A DNA stretch of 64,000 nt, taken from NCBI GenBank assembly GCA_964421815.1, contig CAYQYT010000005.1:1-64000 (forward strand). Direction: 5' to 3'. Below are positions 24,886-33,550 of the stretch, one piece after another (position 1 is the first letter of the stretch; every line of letters begins with the position of its first letter). Source of the DNA: DTU089 sp964421815. GTDB taxonomy: Bacteria > Bacillota > Clostridia > Oscillospirales > Acutalibacteraceae. The notes under the pieces were generated by a model, which made no database searches, was not told the DNA's origin, and saw only the letters and a program-made list of their open reading frames with translations. The position numbers were made by a program, and so were the translations under genes.

Positions 24886-26622
24886 TTGAAAAAATTGATG
24901 CTTGGTAATGAAGCCATTGCCCGCGGTCTTTATGAAGCGGGGGTTAAGGTCGTTTCCAGTTATCCCGGAACTCCATCCACCGAGATTACGGAGTATGCCG
25001 CAAAATATGATGAAATGTACTGCGAATGGGCGCCCAATGAAAAGGTTGCAACGGAGGTTGCTTTCGGTGCGTCGCTTCGGGGCGCAAGAAGTGCCTGTGC
25101 TATGAAGCACGTGGGCTTGAATGTTGCCGCAGACCCTCTTTTCACTCTTTCTTATACGGGTGTGGGCGGCGGAATGGTAATTTTTGTGGCGGATGACCCT
25201 GCAATGCACTCCTCACAGAATGAACAGGATTCAAGACACTATGCCATTGCGGCAAAAGTGCCCATGCTTGAACCTGCGGATTCCGCGGAAGCAAAGGACT
25301 TTGTTAAAGAGGCATACCGCATTTCCGAAGAATATGACACACCCGTCCTTCTTCGTATGTGCACAAGAATTGCCCATTCCCAGAGCAGCGTTGAACTTTG
25401 CGACAGAATTGAAGTTCCTGTTCCAGAATACCAAAAAAATCCTCAGAAATACATAATGGCTCCTGCAAATGCAATTAAACGCCATCCCTTTGTTGAGGAA
25501 AGAACAAAGAAACTTCAGGCTTTGGGGGAAACATCGTCTCTTAATAAAGTTGAAAAAACAAGCAAGGACATGGGTATAATTTGCTCGGGTACTTGTTATC
25601 AGTATGTAAAAGAGGTTTTCGGTGACAAGGTTTCCGTACTCAAATTGGGTCTTGTTAATCCCTTACCCGTTGAGATTATTAAGGACTTTGCCGCATACGT
25701 TGACAAACTCTATGTTATTGAGGAACTTGACCCGATTATTGAAACACATTTGAATACATTGGGTATTGAATGTGTGGGTAAAGAAATGTTCTCACCCCTG
25801 GGTGAATACAATCAGAATACCATTCGCACCGCTTTCGGCATATCGGTTCCCGAAAATATCAGCGCGGATTCTCCCATTCCCGTTCGTCCTCCCGTTATGT
25901 GTCCCGGTTGTCCCCACCGCGGTTTGTTCTATACCTTGGCAAAGAACAAAATAACCGCTCTCGGTGATATCGGGTGTTACACTCTCGGTAGTGCCGCTCC
26001 GCTTTTTGCACTTGATTCAACACTCTGTATGGGTGCTTCCGTTTCGGGTATCCACGGCTTTAACAAAGCGGGGGGAGCGGAAAGCGAAAAGAAAACCGTT
26101 TGTGTTATCGGTGACTCCACCTTTATGCATTCGGGTATGACGGGTCTTGTAAACATTGCTTACAACGGCTCAAATTCAACGGTAATTATTGTTGATAACT
26201 CCATTACAGGTATGACGGGACATCAGCAGAACCCCACTACGGGCTACAATATCAAAGGTGAGCCCGCGACGGCGGTTAATCTTGAAAATCTCTGCAAATC
26301 AATAGGAATTGAAAGAGTAAGAGTCGTTGACCCGTATAACCTTAAAGAGTGCGAGGATGTAATTCTTGAAGAACTTTCCGTTGCCGCACCCTCGGTTATT
26401 ATTTCAAGACGTCCCTGTATGCTTTTGAAATATGTTAAGGCAAAATCTCCCGTTAAGGTAAATGAAGATAAATGCGTGGGCTGTAAAATGTGTATGAAAA
26501 TCGGTTGCCCCGCCATAAGTATGAAAAACGGCAAGGCACGTATTGACTTTACTCAGTGCGTGGGTTGTGATGTATGCACCCAAATGTGCAAACTCAATGC
26601 CATAGAAAAGGGGGACAGATAA
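24886..26622 (+). CDS. iorA: Indolepyruvate:ferredoxin oxidoreductase, alpha subunit
   Basis: IorA and IorB interconvert aryl pyruvates and arylacetyl-CoA plus CO2 with ferredoxin. The TTG start at 24886 follows AAAAGG at a good distance; the GTG at 24877 overlaps it. The 578-residue protein has YPGTPSTEITEYAAKYD, WAPNEKVATEVAFGASLRGA, VMCPGCPHRGLFY, a TPP motif GDSTFMHSGMTGLVNIAYN, and two C-terminal iron-sulfur motifs: CVGCKMCMKIGCP and CVGCDVCTQMCK. All eight cluster cysteines are present. The first cluster has the short fourth spacing typical of IorA. It abuts iorB. Confidence 0.95.
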   Translation: MKKLMLGNEAIARGLYEAGVKVVSSYPGTPSTEITEYAAKYDEMYCEWAPNEKVATEVAFGASLRGARSACAMKHVGLNVAADPLFTLSYTGVGGGMVIFVADDPAMHSSQNEQDSRHYAIAAKVPMLEPADSAEAKDFVKEAYRISEEYDTPVLLRMCTRIAHSQSSVELCDRIEVPVPEYQKNPQKYIMAPANAIKRHPFVEERTKKLQALGETSSLNKVEKTSKDMGIICSGTCYQYVKEVFGDKVSVLKLGLVNPLPVEIIKDFAAYVDKLYVIEELDPIIETHLNTLGIECVGKEMFSPLGEYNQNTIRTAFGISVPENISADSPIPVRPPVMCPGCPHRGLFYTLAKNKITALGDIGCYTLGSAAPLFALDSTLCMGASVSGIHGFNKAGGAESEKKTVCVIGDSTFMHSGMTGLVNIAYNGSNSTVIIVDNSITGMTGHQQNPTTGYNIKGEPATAVNLENLCKSIGIERVRVVDPYNLKECEDVILEELSVAAPSVIISRRPCMLLKYVKAKSPVKVNEDKCVGCKMCMKIGCPAISMKNGKARIDFTQCVGCDVCTQMCKLNAIEKGDR

Positions 26623-27195
26623 ATGACTACCAAAAATATTATGATTGTCGGTGTTGGCGGACAGGGTACCCTCCTTGCAAGCCGTATTTTAGGAAGCGTT
26701 CTTCTTTCACGTGGCTATGACGTTAAAGTTTCCGAGGTGCACGGCATGAGTCAGCGTGGCGGCTCCGTTGTAACATATGTAAGATACGGTGAAAAGGTTT
26801 ATTCCCCCGTGGTATGCGAGGGGGAAGCGGATTTGATTCTTGCTTTCGAGCAGTTGGAAGCGGCACGTTGGATTTCCTGCCTTAAAAAAGACGGCAGAAT
26901 CATTGTAAACACACAGAAAATGGATCCCATGACAGTTGTTATCGGCGCGGGTGTTTACCCCGACGGAATTCTGGAGGAAATCAAGAATAAAGGTGCCGAT
27001 GTTGTTGAGCTTGATGCACTTTCTCTTGCAGTCGAGGCGGGTTCACCCAAGGCTGTTAATGTGGTGCTTATAGGTGCAATGGCAAAAAACACCGATATTC
27101 CCAAGGAAGTGTGGCTTGACGCAGTAAAGAAATGCGTTCCCGAAAAATTCCTTGAAATGAACATAAAGGCTTTTGAATTGGGTTATTCAAAATAG
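26623..27195 (+). CDS. iorB: Indolepyruvate:ferredoxin oxidoreductase, beta subunit
   Basis: This 190-residue protein is the gamma-domain subunit of the 2-oxoacid:ferredoxin oxidoreductase encoded with IorA. It has IVGVGGQGTLLASRILG at the N-terminus, VSEVHGMSQRGGSVVTYVRYG, and AFEQLEAARWISCLKKDG, all typical. The ATG is directly after the iorA stop and is preceded by GGGGGACAG within the iorA end. A terminator follows at 27211. Confidence 0.94.
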   Translation: MTTKNIMIVGVGGQGTLLASRILGSVLLSRGYDVKVSEVHGMSQRGGSVVTYVRYGEKVYSPVVCEGEADLILAFEQLEAARWISCLKKDGRIIVNTQKMDPMTVVIGAGVYPDGILEEIKNKGADVVELDALSLAVEAGSPKAVNVVLIGAMAKNTDIPKEVWLDAVKKCVPEKFLEMNIKAFELGYSK

Positions 27196-27210
27196 GATAA
27201 AAGAAAAAAC

Positions 27211-27253
27211 GGCAGTCCCAACCTCTTTTAACAGGGGTCGGAACTGCCTTTTT
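27211..27253 (+). terminator. Terminator of the iorAB operon
   Basis: Arms 27211-27223 and 27236-27248 pair over 13 positions with two mismatches (outer GGCAGT/ACTGCC perfect) and are followed by TTTTTGTTTT. Confidence 0.8.
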
Positions 27254-27290
27254 GTTTTAATTAAATTGATGGAATAAAAATTTATTCTAA

Positions 27291-27866
27291 TCACACATCT
27301 TTGTAATCCACTTCAATATATCCGTCTCCGTCAATGTCGTGGGGAAAATCCGGGTGCTTGTTAAACACCGCTTCTCCGATAATTTTCACAATGCCGAAAA
27401 CGAGAAAACCGAAGCCCACCAAGGAAGTAATGGTTGTGGCGGCTTTAAAGGGGTTGAACATAAGGGTAATGCCGTAAATTGCCACAACTGCGGAAAAGAT
27501 TTTTCCGAAAAGTCCGCTCTTTCCCGAAAAGAAAGATGAAATACCATACACTACAACGGAAACACCGATGAAAAAGGGGAGAATGGACATGATAAATTTC
27601 GGGTGTAAAAGAAGCAAAAAAGCCATTCCCGACAGAACAATTCCCGAAATCAAATCAAAGGGATTGGGGAGTGTTTCTTTTTTGTCCTTAACATATTGAA
27701 CAATACGGACAATACCGCCAATCAATGTTGCCCCGCCCAAAATATAGCAAAGACTCATTAAGGAGGAATCCGGGAAAACAAGGACTAATAAGCCCACAAG
27801 GGCAATTACCGCGCCCATTATAACGTTTATAGTTTTGTGGGACATTTTCTTTTTTAACTTTTTCAT
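27291..27866 (-). CDS. HdeD/DUF308 family membrane protein
   Basis: The 191-residue protein has about six membrane helices in three hairpin repeats (for example IMGAVIALVGLLVLVFPDSS and FFIGVSVVVYGISSFFSG), the pattern of the HdeD/DUF308 family. The start is ATG 27866 (MKKLKKKMSHKTINV); a longer in-frame extension is hydrophobic and lacks a ribosome site. The C-terminus is acidic (HDIDGDGYIEVDYKDV). Function is unknown; some relatives are linked to acid resistance. Confidence 0.82.
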   Translation of the reverse strand: MKKLKKKMSHKTINVIMGAVIALVGLLVLVFPDSSLMSLCYILGGATLIGGIVRIVQYVKDKKETLPNPFDLISGIVLSGMAFLLLLHPKFIMSILPFFIGVSVVVYGISSFFSGKSGLFGKIFSAVVAIYGITLMFNPFKAATTITSLVGFGFLVFGIVKIIGEAVFNKHPDFPHDIDGDGYIEVDYKDV

Positions 27867-27921
27867 AATATCACCTACTGTCAGTATATCAATATTAAGA
27901 TAACAAATATTTACATAATTA

Positions 27922-27935
27922 TTAACAATTGTTAA
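27922..27935. promoter_or_regulatory. Short perfect palindrome upstream of the DUF308 gene
   Basis: TTAACAATTGTTAA is a perfect 14-base palindrome in the gap between two divergent membrane-protein genes. It could be a regulator site. In AT-rich DNA such short palindromes also arise by chance. Confidence 0.35.
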
Positions 27936-27971
27936 ATAAATAAAATACTCCCAACAGTTCATAAAAAATTA

Positions 27972-28000
27972 TTGTAAAAACAGTCAAGATGTTGTATTAT
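27972..28000 (+). promoter_or_regulatory. Promoter of the 129-residue membrane protein gene
   Basis: TTGTAA (27972-27977), 17 bases, TATTAT (27995-28000) lies 31 bases before the ATG at 28031, with AGGGAG as ribosome site. Confidence 0.5.
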
Positions 28001-28030
28001 CAAATTGTAATTTAATATAGGGAGTTTGTT

Positions 28031-28420
28031 ATGGAAAATAAATCTGAAAAAACGGTTGTAAAAGCTCAAAAAAAGGAAGCGCTTAAAAACGCACCGGAAA
28101 TATTCCCGGGGGCACGGGCAAAAATGCTTAAAGTTCCCGTGTTTCTCATAATCCCCATTGTATATGTTATTATAGGTCGGTTCCTTAATATCTGGCATCC
28201 CACCTGGTTAGTTTTTTTGTATATTCCCATGTATTACCAGCTTTGTATTGCCGTGGGCGCAAAAACAAAAAGGGGATTTCTTTTGAATCTGCCCGTTGTG
28301 TTCATTATTGCAACAGCATATATCACGGTGGGAATTTTCTTTAATATGTGGGACAGCGCGTGGTTTCTGTTCCTTATAATACCCATATATTATTGGGTTG
28401 TAGCCTTTATAAAAGAATAA
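28031..28420 (+). CDS. Small membrane protein with internal duplication, unknown function
   Basis: I do not recognise a named family. The 129-residue product has a basic N-terminal tail of about 34 residues and then two related halves of about 40 residues: PVFLIIPIVYVIIGRFLNIW followed by HPTWLVFLYIPMYYQL, and PVVFIIATAYITVGIFFNMW followed by DSAWFLFLIIPIYYWV. Each half looks like a helical hairpin, giving four membrane helices. The duplication is clear at the protein level. A strong terminator follows. Confidence 0.72.
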   Translation: MENKSEKTVVKAQKKEALKNAPEIFPGARAKMLKVPVFLIIPIVYVIIGRFLNIWHPTWLVFLYIPMYYQLCIAVGAKTKRGFLLNLPVVFIIATAYITVGIFFNMWDSAWFLFLIIPIYYWVVAFIKE

Positions 28421-28430
28421 TATAAAAAAT

Positions 28431-28471
28431 CGGGATGTGAAAAAACGAAAGTTTTTCACATCCCGATTTTT
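28431..28471. terminator. Bidirectional terminator between membrane protein gene and beta-galactosidase
   Basis: CGGGATGTG pairs with CACATCCCG, continuing through A/T pairs to a C-GAAA-G tip with one bulged A. A run of seven T follows on the plus strand. It serves both convergent genes and shares the AAAAACGAAAGTTTTT core with hairpins at 15599 and 49511. Confidence 0.85.
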
Positions 28472-31400
28472 TTACATATGGACAGGCTTAATATTAAACC
28501 CGAAATTAACATGCTTTTCGTCGAAAAGTCTGTTGTTTTCCTCATTGTCAAGGTTGGAATTCTCGCTTATGGCATTGAATCTGCCGTCAAGATTGAAAAC
28601 CGTGTAAGGTTCTTTCTTCAAGTCAAAATCGTGGGTGACTTTTGTCAGTTGCTCCGCTGTGTAGTGGGAAGCGTTAAAGGAAAAGTCCTTTGTGCTTTCG
28701 TCCCCTGTAACGAAAAGTCCCACACCGCCTTTTTTGCCCATAAGAACCCGCCTTGTTCTGAAGTGGGAGGAGTTTTCCTGGGGTCTTATGTAGTGGACGA
28801 AATTCTCCGTAACCGTAAGGGTGTATTCACCGAATCGGGCGGCTTTGTAGCGATCGGGGTAGGTTTCCGTTTCGCCCAAACCGAAATAAGTAATGTCCTC
28901 GTTTTCCTCTTTGAGTAAAAGTTCAATACCAAGTCGGGGAAGAACGGGAGCGTTTTCCCTTATGTCGCCATTTAAGGAAATATCAAAGGAGCCGTCATTT
29001 TTAAATGTGAAAGTAACGGTACCCTTGAGAATGGGGGGATTGCCCGCACCGCCCAGGGCGATTTTTGATTCAATGACTATTTTCTCGTTACTTTGTGAAA
29101 CTATGTTTGTTTCGTAGGTGGTTTGCTTTACATGGTGGAGATGATTTGCATACCAAGCGTCAACGGAGCCCCTGTTGTAGTTGGGGGCTTTCCACATTTT
29201 GAAATATGAGGGTTTCTCCAAAAGTTCCGTTCCGTTTTTCTTAATGGAGTTAATTCTGCCGTAGGGCTTGTCAAGAATATACTCCGTTTCACCGCAGGAA
29301 ATATTCACATATCTGTGACTTTCCTCAAAAGTAAGTGGGAATATCTCCGTGGATTTTTCCGCGTTTTTACTTTCAAGTTCAAATTGCAGGAAGCCTGTTT
29401 CATAGCCCTTTTCGGCAAAAACCGTATCATTTTTGAGAACAACCGAGGCGGTCAGGAACGCATCCCCGTAAAGTTCAAGTTCTTTTTCGTCAAAGAGGTG
29501 GAAACTTTTTTCGCCTTGGGGTGCAATGTCCAATTCCCCAACAATTCCCGAAAGAATTTTCCTGCCGTCACATTCCACTTTCCATTTAAGAGCGTAGTCG
29601 GAAAGGGGCGTGAAATATCTCACATTTTTAACCGTAAGAACACCGTTTTTGTAAGAGCCCCTGAATTGCTCATATACCTTTTTCATATCGAAGTATCCGG
29701 GGCGGAGAGATCTGTCGGGGAAAACAAGTCCGTCAATACAGCAAATGCCGTCATTGGGGAATTCACCGAAATCACCGCCGTAAAGGTAACGGGGGTTGCC
29801 TTTTTCATCGGGCATATTCACCGCGTGGTCGGAAAATTCCCAGATACAGCCGCCGCAGAAGTTTTCGTATTTATCAACAAGTTCCCAATAGTCATATACA
29901 TCACCCGTTGACATGGAGCAAACGTATTCACACATATAAAAGGGCTTTGTGTGTTCCTCATTTTTGCAGTATTCGTCAATGTAGGGTACGCTTGCATACA
30001 TTCTGCTTTCCACATCGGAAATATCTTTGAAACACTCACCCCGGGGAACTGCCTTGAATTCAAGATGGGAATTTTCGTAGTGAATAATTGCCTTTTCGTC
30101 ACGGGATTTTATGTATTTCCGCATTGCCCTGTGATTTTTACCGCAACCGCTTTCGTTACCAAGGGACCACATAATAACGCAACCGTGGTTTTTGTCCCTC
30201 TCAAAGAGTCTTTGAGCCCTGTCAACGTAAGCATCTTCCCACTCGTCAACGGTGGAGAGCATTGACCAACGGGTCCAATCCCAATCCGTATTGGTGTTGA
30301 ATCCCATACCGTGTGTTTCAATGTCCGCCTCATCCACAATGTAAAAACCGAGAGCCTCGCAAAGATCCAAAAATCTTGGGTCATTGGGGTAGTGGGAGGT
30401 TCTTATGCAGTTGACATTTGCACGTTTTAAAATGAGTAAATCCTCTTTCATATTGTCAACTGTTACAACATAGCCGTTGAGGGTGGAGTCGTGACGATTG
30501 ATACCCCGGAGTTTAACCGGTTTGTTGTTAATAAGAAGTTTCTTGTTAAGAATTTTAACCTCTTTAAGTGCAACTTGGAAAGGTATAATTTCATCTTCAA
30601 CAGTGAGGAAAAGGGTGTAAATATAGGGAGTTTCATCATTCCACATCAAAGGTTCTTTAATATCAATTTCAAAAACCGAATTTGCACTTTCACCGCTTGC
30701 GATAACATCACCTTTGGGAGATGCAAGTCCGTAAAGTACGGGGGATTTGCCCTTGATTTCACATTCAATTTTAAGTGTTGCTGCGGAGTAATCCTCATTG
30801 AAATTCTGCCTTATGAAAACATCTTCCAAACGGCTCTTGTTTCTTGAAAGAATATAAACCTCTCTGAAAATACCTGAAAGGCGGAAATAGTCCTGATCCT
30901 CAAGATAGGAGCCGTCGCACCATTTTACAACAACTACGGTGATTCTGTTGATACCCTGTTTCAAATGTTTTGAAATATCAAATTCACTTGTGCAATGGCT
31001 GACCTGACTGTAACCCACAAATTCACCGTTTATTAAAAGATAAAAACAGGAAGAAACACCCTCGAAAGTAATTATATTGTCCCTTTCGAGCATTTCCTCA
31101 CTGACCTCAAATTCCTTTATAAATACGGAACAGGGGTTGTCCTGGGGAACATGGGGCGGATCCGTGGGAAAGGGGTATAGAAGATTGGAATACAGGGGAG
31201 TATCGTGATGAATGTTTTTATAAAGTTGAATACATCCGGGTACTTCCACTTTCGGCAAAGAGGAGCCGTCGAATTCTGCAGAAAGGTACTCATCCGTCAA
31301 ATCCTCAAAACTGTCAAAGAATTTAAACCTCCAGTCATCACCGCAAAGGTTTGTGAGATAGTATGAACGGTTGCGGTCACCGGAAAGTGCGTCTTCAAGA

Positions 31401-31486
31401 TTGTCATAGGGAATAAAGTAAGCACGGGGGTTTAGTGTCCCCACGTGCAGATTGCCAAGGATTTTGTGATATGGCTTGAATATCAT
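28472..31486 (-). CDS. Glycoside hydrolase family 2 beta-galactosidase
   Basis: The 1004-residue cytoplasmic enzyme (no signal peptide) has the LacZ-type layout: sugar-binding, Ig-like, TIM barrel, second Ig-like and C-terminal beta-sandwich domains. The acid/base Glu lies in IMWSLGNESGCGKN and the nucleophile Glu in PFYMCEYVCSMSTGDVYDYW. The latter is unusual: the common EY(A/C)HAMGN(S/G)xG stretch lacks its His and Asn here and is about two residues shorter. Other barrel motifs (GINRHDS, RTSHYPNDPRFLDLCEALGFYIVDEADIETHG) are normal. The start ATG 31486 follows AAAGAGGT. Substrate may be a beta-galactoside or a variant. Confidence 0.88.
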   Translation of the reverse strand: MIFKPYHKILGNLHVGTLNPRAYFIPYDNLEDALSGDRNRSYYLTNLCGDDWRFKFFDSFEDLTDEYLSAEFDGSSLPKVEVPGCIQLYKNIHHDTPLYSNLLYPFPTDPPHVPQDNPCSVFIKEFEVSEEMLERDNIITFEGVSSCFYLLINGEFVGYSQVSHCTSEFDISKHLKQGINRITVVVVKWCDGSYLEDQDYFRLSGIFREVYILSRNKSRLEDVFIRQNFNEDYSAATLKIECEIKGKSPVLYGLASPKGDVIASGESANSVFEIDIKEPLMWNDETPYIYTLFLTVEDEIIPFQVALKEVKILNKKLLINNKPVKLRGINRHDSTLNGYVVTVDNMKEDLLILKRANVNCIRTSHYPNDPRFLDLCEALGFYIVDEADIETHGMGFNTNTDWDWTRWSMLSTVDEWEDAYVDRAQRLFERDKNHGCVIMWSLGNESGCGKNHRAMRKYIKSRDEKAIIHYENSHLEFKAVPRGECFKDISDVESRMYASVPYIDEYCKNEEHTKPFYMCEYVCSMSTGDVYDYWELVDKYENFCGGCIWEFSDHAVNMPDEKGNPRYLYGGDFGEFPNDGICCIDGLVFPDRSLRPGYFDMKKVYEQFRGSYKNGVLTVKNVRYFTPLSDYALKWKVECDGRKILSGIVGELDIAPQGEKSFHLFDEKELELYGDAFLTASVVLKNDTVFAEKGYETGFLQFELESKNAEKSTEIFPLTFEESHRYVNISCGETEYILDKPYGRINSIKKNGTELLEKPSYFKMWKAPNYNRGSVDAWYANHLHHVKQTTYETNIVSQSNEKIVIESKIALGGAGNPPILKGTVTFTFKNDGSFDISLNGDIRENAPVLPRLGIELLLKEENEDITYFGLGETETYPDRYKAARFGEYTLTVTENFVHYIRPQENSSHFRTRRVLMGKKGGVGLFVTGDESTKDFSFNASHYTAEQLTKVTHDFDLKKEPYTVFNLDGRFNAISENSNLDNEENNRLFDEKHVNFGFNIKPVHM

Positions 31487-31536
31487 GGAAGTACCTCTTT
31501 TCAAAAGAATTTAGGAAAATCATAAATTATGCCTCA

Positions 31537-31565
31537 ATAATAACATAAAAGGAACGTGCCTGCAA
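31537..31565 (-). promoter_or_regulatory. Promoter of the beta-galactosidase gene
   Basis: On the minus strand TTGCAG (31560-31565), 17 bases, TATTAT (31537-31542) lies 51 bases upstream of the ATG. No convincing operator was found, although a catabolite-response site cannot be excluded. Confidence 0.5.
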
Positions 31566-31594
31566 TGAAAAAATAAAAAAATGTCAATAAAGAC

Positions 31595-31623
31595 TTGATT
31601 TTTTCCAGTCAATTGGTTATAAT
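31595..31623 (+). promoter_or_regulatory. Promoter of tRNA-Ser
   Basis: TTGATT (31595-31600), 17 bases, perfect TATAAT (31618-31623) lies 38 bases upstream of the mature tRNA 5' end. The leader contains a hairpin AAGGCACTT/GAGGTGCCTT near 31627-31651. Confidence 0.65.
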
Positions 31624-31660
31624 AGCAAGGCACTTCAAAAGAGGTGCCTTGTATATGTAT

Positions 31661-31753
31661 GGAGAGTTGTCCGAGTCGGTCGAAGGAGCACGATTGGAAA
31701 TCGTGTAAACGGCCAAAACCGTTTCGAGGGTTCGAATCCCTTGCTCTCCGCCA
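31661..31753 (+). tRNA. tRNA-Ser (GGA anticodon)
   Basis: The acceptor stem GGAGAGT pairs with GCTCTCC (one T-G wobble), the discriminator is G and CCA is encoded. The anticodon stem-loop is CACGA-TTGGAAA-TCGTG with anticodon GGA, reading UCC/UCU Ser codons. A long variable arm (ACGGCC...GGCC-type pairing region) and the T-arm GGTTCGAATCC fit a class II serine tRNA. Confidence 0.96.
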
Positions 31754-31755
31754 AA

Positions 31756-31792
31756 AATTACAGAGTGCTATCAGGCACTCTGTAATTTTTTC
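31756..31792 (+). terminator. Terminator of tRNA-Ser
   Basis: A perfect 13-base stem (31756-31768 with 31775-31787, AATTACAGAGTGC/GCACTCTGTAATT) is followed by a run of T. Confidence 0.85.
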
Positions 31793-31952
31793 TATGGAAA
31801 AGTTGGACGGATTCGAACAAAGTGTACCTTTCGGCACGTGAAGTAATGCTCCGCATTGTCGGAAACCAATAAATTATAATTTTGTTAGAAAAATGTTAAC
31901 AAAATGTTAAAAGTTGTTTGGGGAATACAGTGGTATAATGTAAAATCAATGG

Positions 31953-31976
31953 GCTGCCGATGTGTTTACATCGACG
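31953..31976 (+). promoter_or_regulatory. Leader hairpin upstream of the M28-like peptidase gene
   Basis: An extended -10 box (TGGTATAATG, about 31930-31939) precedes a hairpin TGCCGATGT-GTTT-ACATCGACGGCA with a three-base bulge in the 5' leader. The 253-base gap between the tRNA and ATG 32007 holds nothing else recognisable. Confidence 0.4.
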
Positions 31977-32006
31977 GCATTACACTGTACAAAGCGAGGT
32001 TATAAT

Positions 32007-33491
32007 ATGGAATTTGATATTTCAATGGAGGAACTGCTCAGCGGTGTGGAGAAAATGAACTCTTTCGGTTCAAGGCTCACGGGAAGCAAGGGGCACAACG
32101 ATTTTATAAATTATCTTCAGAACGAAATCAAAAAAATGGGGCTCAAGATTTACAGTGATCCGTTTTATTTCAACCGTTGGGAAGAAAAGCGGTCTTATAT
32201 TGGAATTATGGATGGGAACGAGGAAATAAATGTTCCCGTTTCTTCGGCATATCCCTATTCCGGCGAAACCTCTCCCGAGGGTATTACCGAGGAATTGGTC
32301 TATGTTGAAAAACTTTCCGATATAAAAAATGCAACGGGGAAAATTGCAGTTTTTGATGTTGAAAACGTAAACTTTATACCCAGCGAGGTGGCTTTTGATA
32401 AAAGAACAAGTTATCCGGAGGATGTTGTTCTTGAGTCAAAGTACGAGGGTCCCGTTATAACTAGTTTTGTTCAGTGCTTCAACGGTATTATTTCAAAATT
32501 GTCAAATGCAAAAGCAGTTATTCTTGTGTGGAAAGGTTTGCACGATGACTGTGTTCAGGGACAGTACCTTTCGTTTATTATGGAATACCAGAAAATACCA
32601 ATGCTCTGGGTTAACGAAACCAACGGTAAAAGGGTTGTTGAAGCCGCCAAGGAGCACAAAAAAGCACACTTTGTTCTTGAGGCTAAAAGGGAAAAGAATG
32701 CCTACTCGGAAAGTTTTTACTGCATTTTACCGGGTAAGAATAACAAGGAAAATGTTATTATAAATACTCATACGGACGGAACTAACTGTGTTGAGGAAAA
32801 CGGCGCCATTGCTCTTTTGGCACTTATGAAAAACCTGGTGGGCAAGGAACTTGAAAGAACCCATATTTTCCTGTTTACAACGGGGCATTTCCGTCTTCCG
32901 AAATTCAAAGATATAAGCACAGGCGCTTTCCAGTCCGCTTCCCGTTGGCTTGCAATGCACAGGGATCTGTGGGACGGAAAAAAAGGTCACTCTAAATGTG
33001 TTGCAAATCTTACAATAGAGCATTTGGGTTGCAAAGAGTGGCGTGAAATTGACGGAGAGTATAAATACACGGGACAGCCCGAGGTGGAAATTGTTTATAC
33101 CGGTAACGACTATATGGACAGAATGTATATTGATGCGGTTAAGGACAGAAAGATTGTTCGCACAATGACCCTTCGCGGACACAATGCCCTGCACTTCGGA
33201 GAGGGACAGAATTTCTTTACCATGGGTATTCCAGAGATTAGTCTTGTGCCGGCACCCTACTATCTCTGCGTTGTAAGTGACAGCAATGAAATGGAAAAGT
33301 TTGATGCGGAGTCAATGGCAGAACAGACCAAAACTTTTGCAAAACTCATTGAAAAGATTGAAGAAACCCATTCCGCATTTTTGGGCAAAAGCGATTCCTA
33401 TTCCATTATTAAAGCAAGAAGTGTTTCAGGCGGCAGGGATTTTTCCGTGAAAAGTCTTTTGAACGGAATTAAAAATAAATTCGGCAAGTAA
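32007..33491 (+). CDS. M28-like (aminopeptidase family) zinc hydrolase homologue
   Basis: The 494-residue protein has an N-terminal helical segment with SFGSRLTGSKGHNDFINYL, as in M28 peptidases, an inserted PA-like domain, and a C-terminal domain with VIINTHTDGTNCVEENGAIALLALM. HTDG supplies the first His and Asp of an M28 metal site, but the following DD/EE pair is unusual (VEENGA in place of GANDDGSG), so catalysis is not assured. No signal peptide is seen at ATG 32007, so it is cytoplasmic. It is transcribed alone and followed by a terminator. Confidence 0.65.
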   Translation: MEFDISMEELLSGVEKMNSFGSRLTGSKGHNDFINYLQNEIKKMGLKIYSDPFYFNRWEEKRSYIGIMDGNEEINVPVSSAYPYSGETSPEGITEELVYVEKLSDIKNATGKIAVFDVENVNFIPSEVAFDKRTSYPEDVVLESKYEGPVITSFVQCFNGIISKLSNAKAVILVWKGLHDDCVQGQYLSFIMEYQKIPMLWVNETNGKRVVEAAKEHKKAHFVLEAKREKNAYSESFYCILPGKNNKENVIINTHTDGTNCVEENGAIALLALMKNLVGKELERTHIFLFTTGHFRLPKFKDISTGAFQSASRWLAMHRDLWDGKKGHSKCVANLTIEHLGCKEWREIDGEYKYTGQPEVEIVYTGNDYMDRMYIDAVKDRKIVRTMTLRGHNALHFGEGQNFFTMGIPEISLVPAPYYLCVVSDSNEMEKFDAESMAEQTKTFAKLIEKIEETHSAFLGKSDSYSIIKARSVSGGRDFSVKSLLNGIKNKFGK

Positions 33492-33508
33492 ACAATTCCT
33501 CTTATAAA

Positions 33509-33550
33509 ACAAGCACCCTTGAGAATATTCATCAAGAGTGCTTGTTGTTA
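33509..33550. terminator. Bidirectional terminator between M28-like gene and aminotransferase
   Basis: ACAAGCACcCTTGA (33509-33522) pairs with TCAAGaGTGCTTGT (33532-33545) with one mismatch, followed by TGTTATTTT. It lies between convergent stop codons. Confidence 0.75.

Noticed and set aside
31520..31837. Open frame with RARDSNPRNG on the minus strand
   Set aside because: It is the antisense of tRNA-Ser, with the usual false ARDSNPR peptide.
31797..31860. Second tRNA-like segment (TTCGAATCCGTCC-like) after tRNA-Ser
   Set aside because: Only a T-arm-like match is present; no acceptor stem or anticodon arm could be folded.
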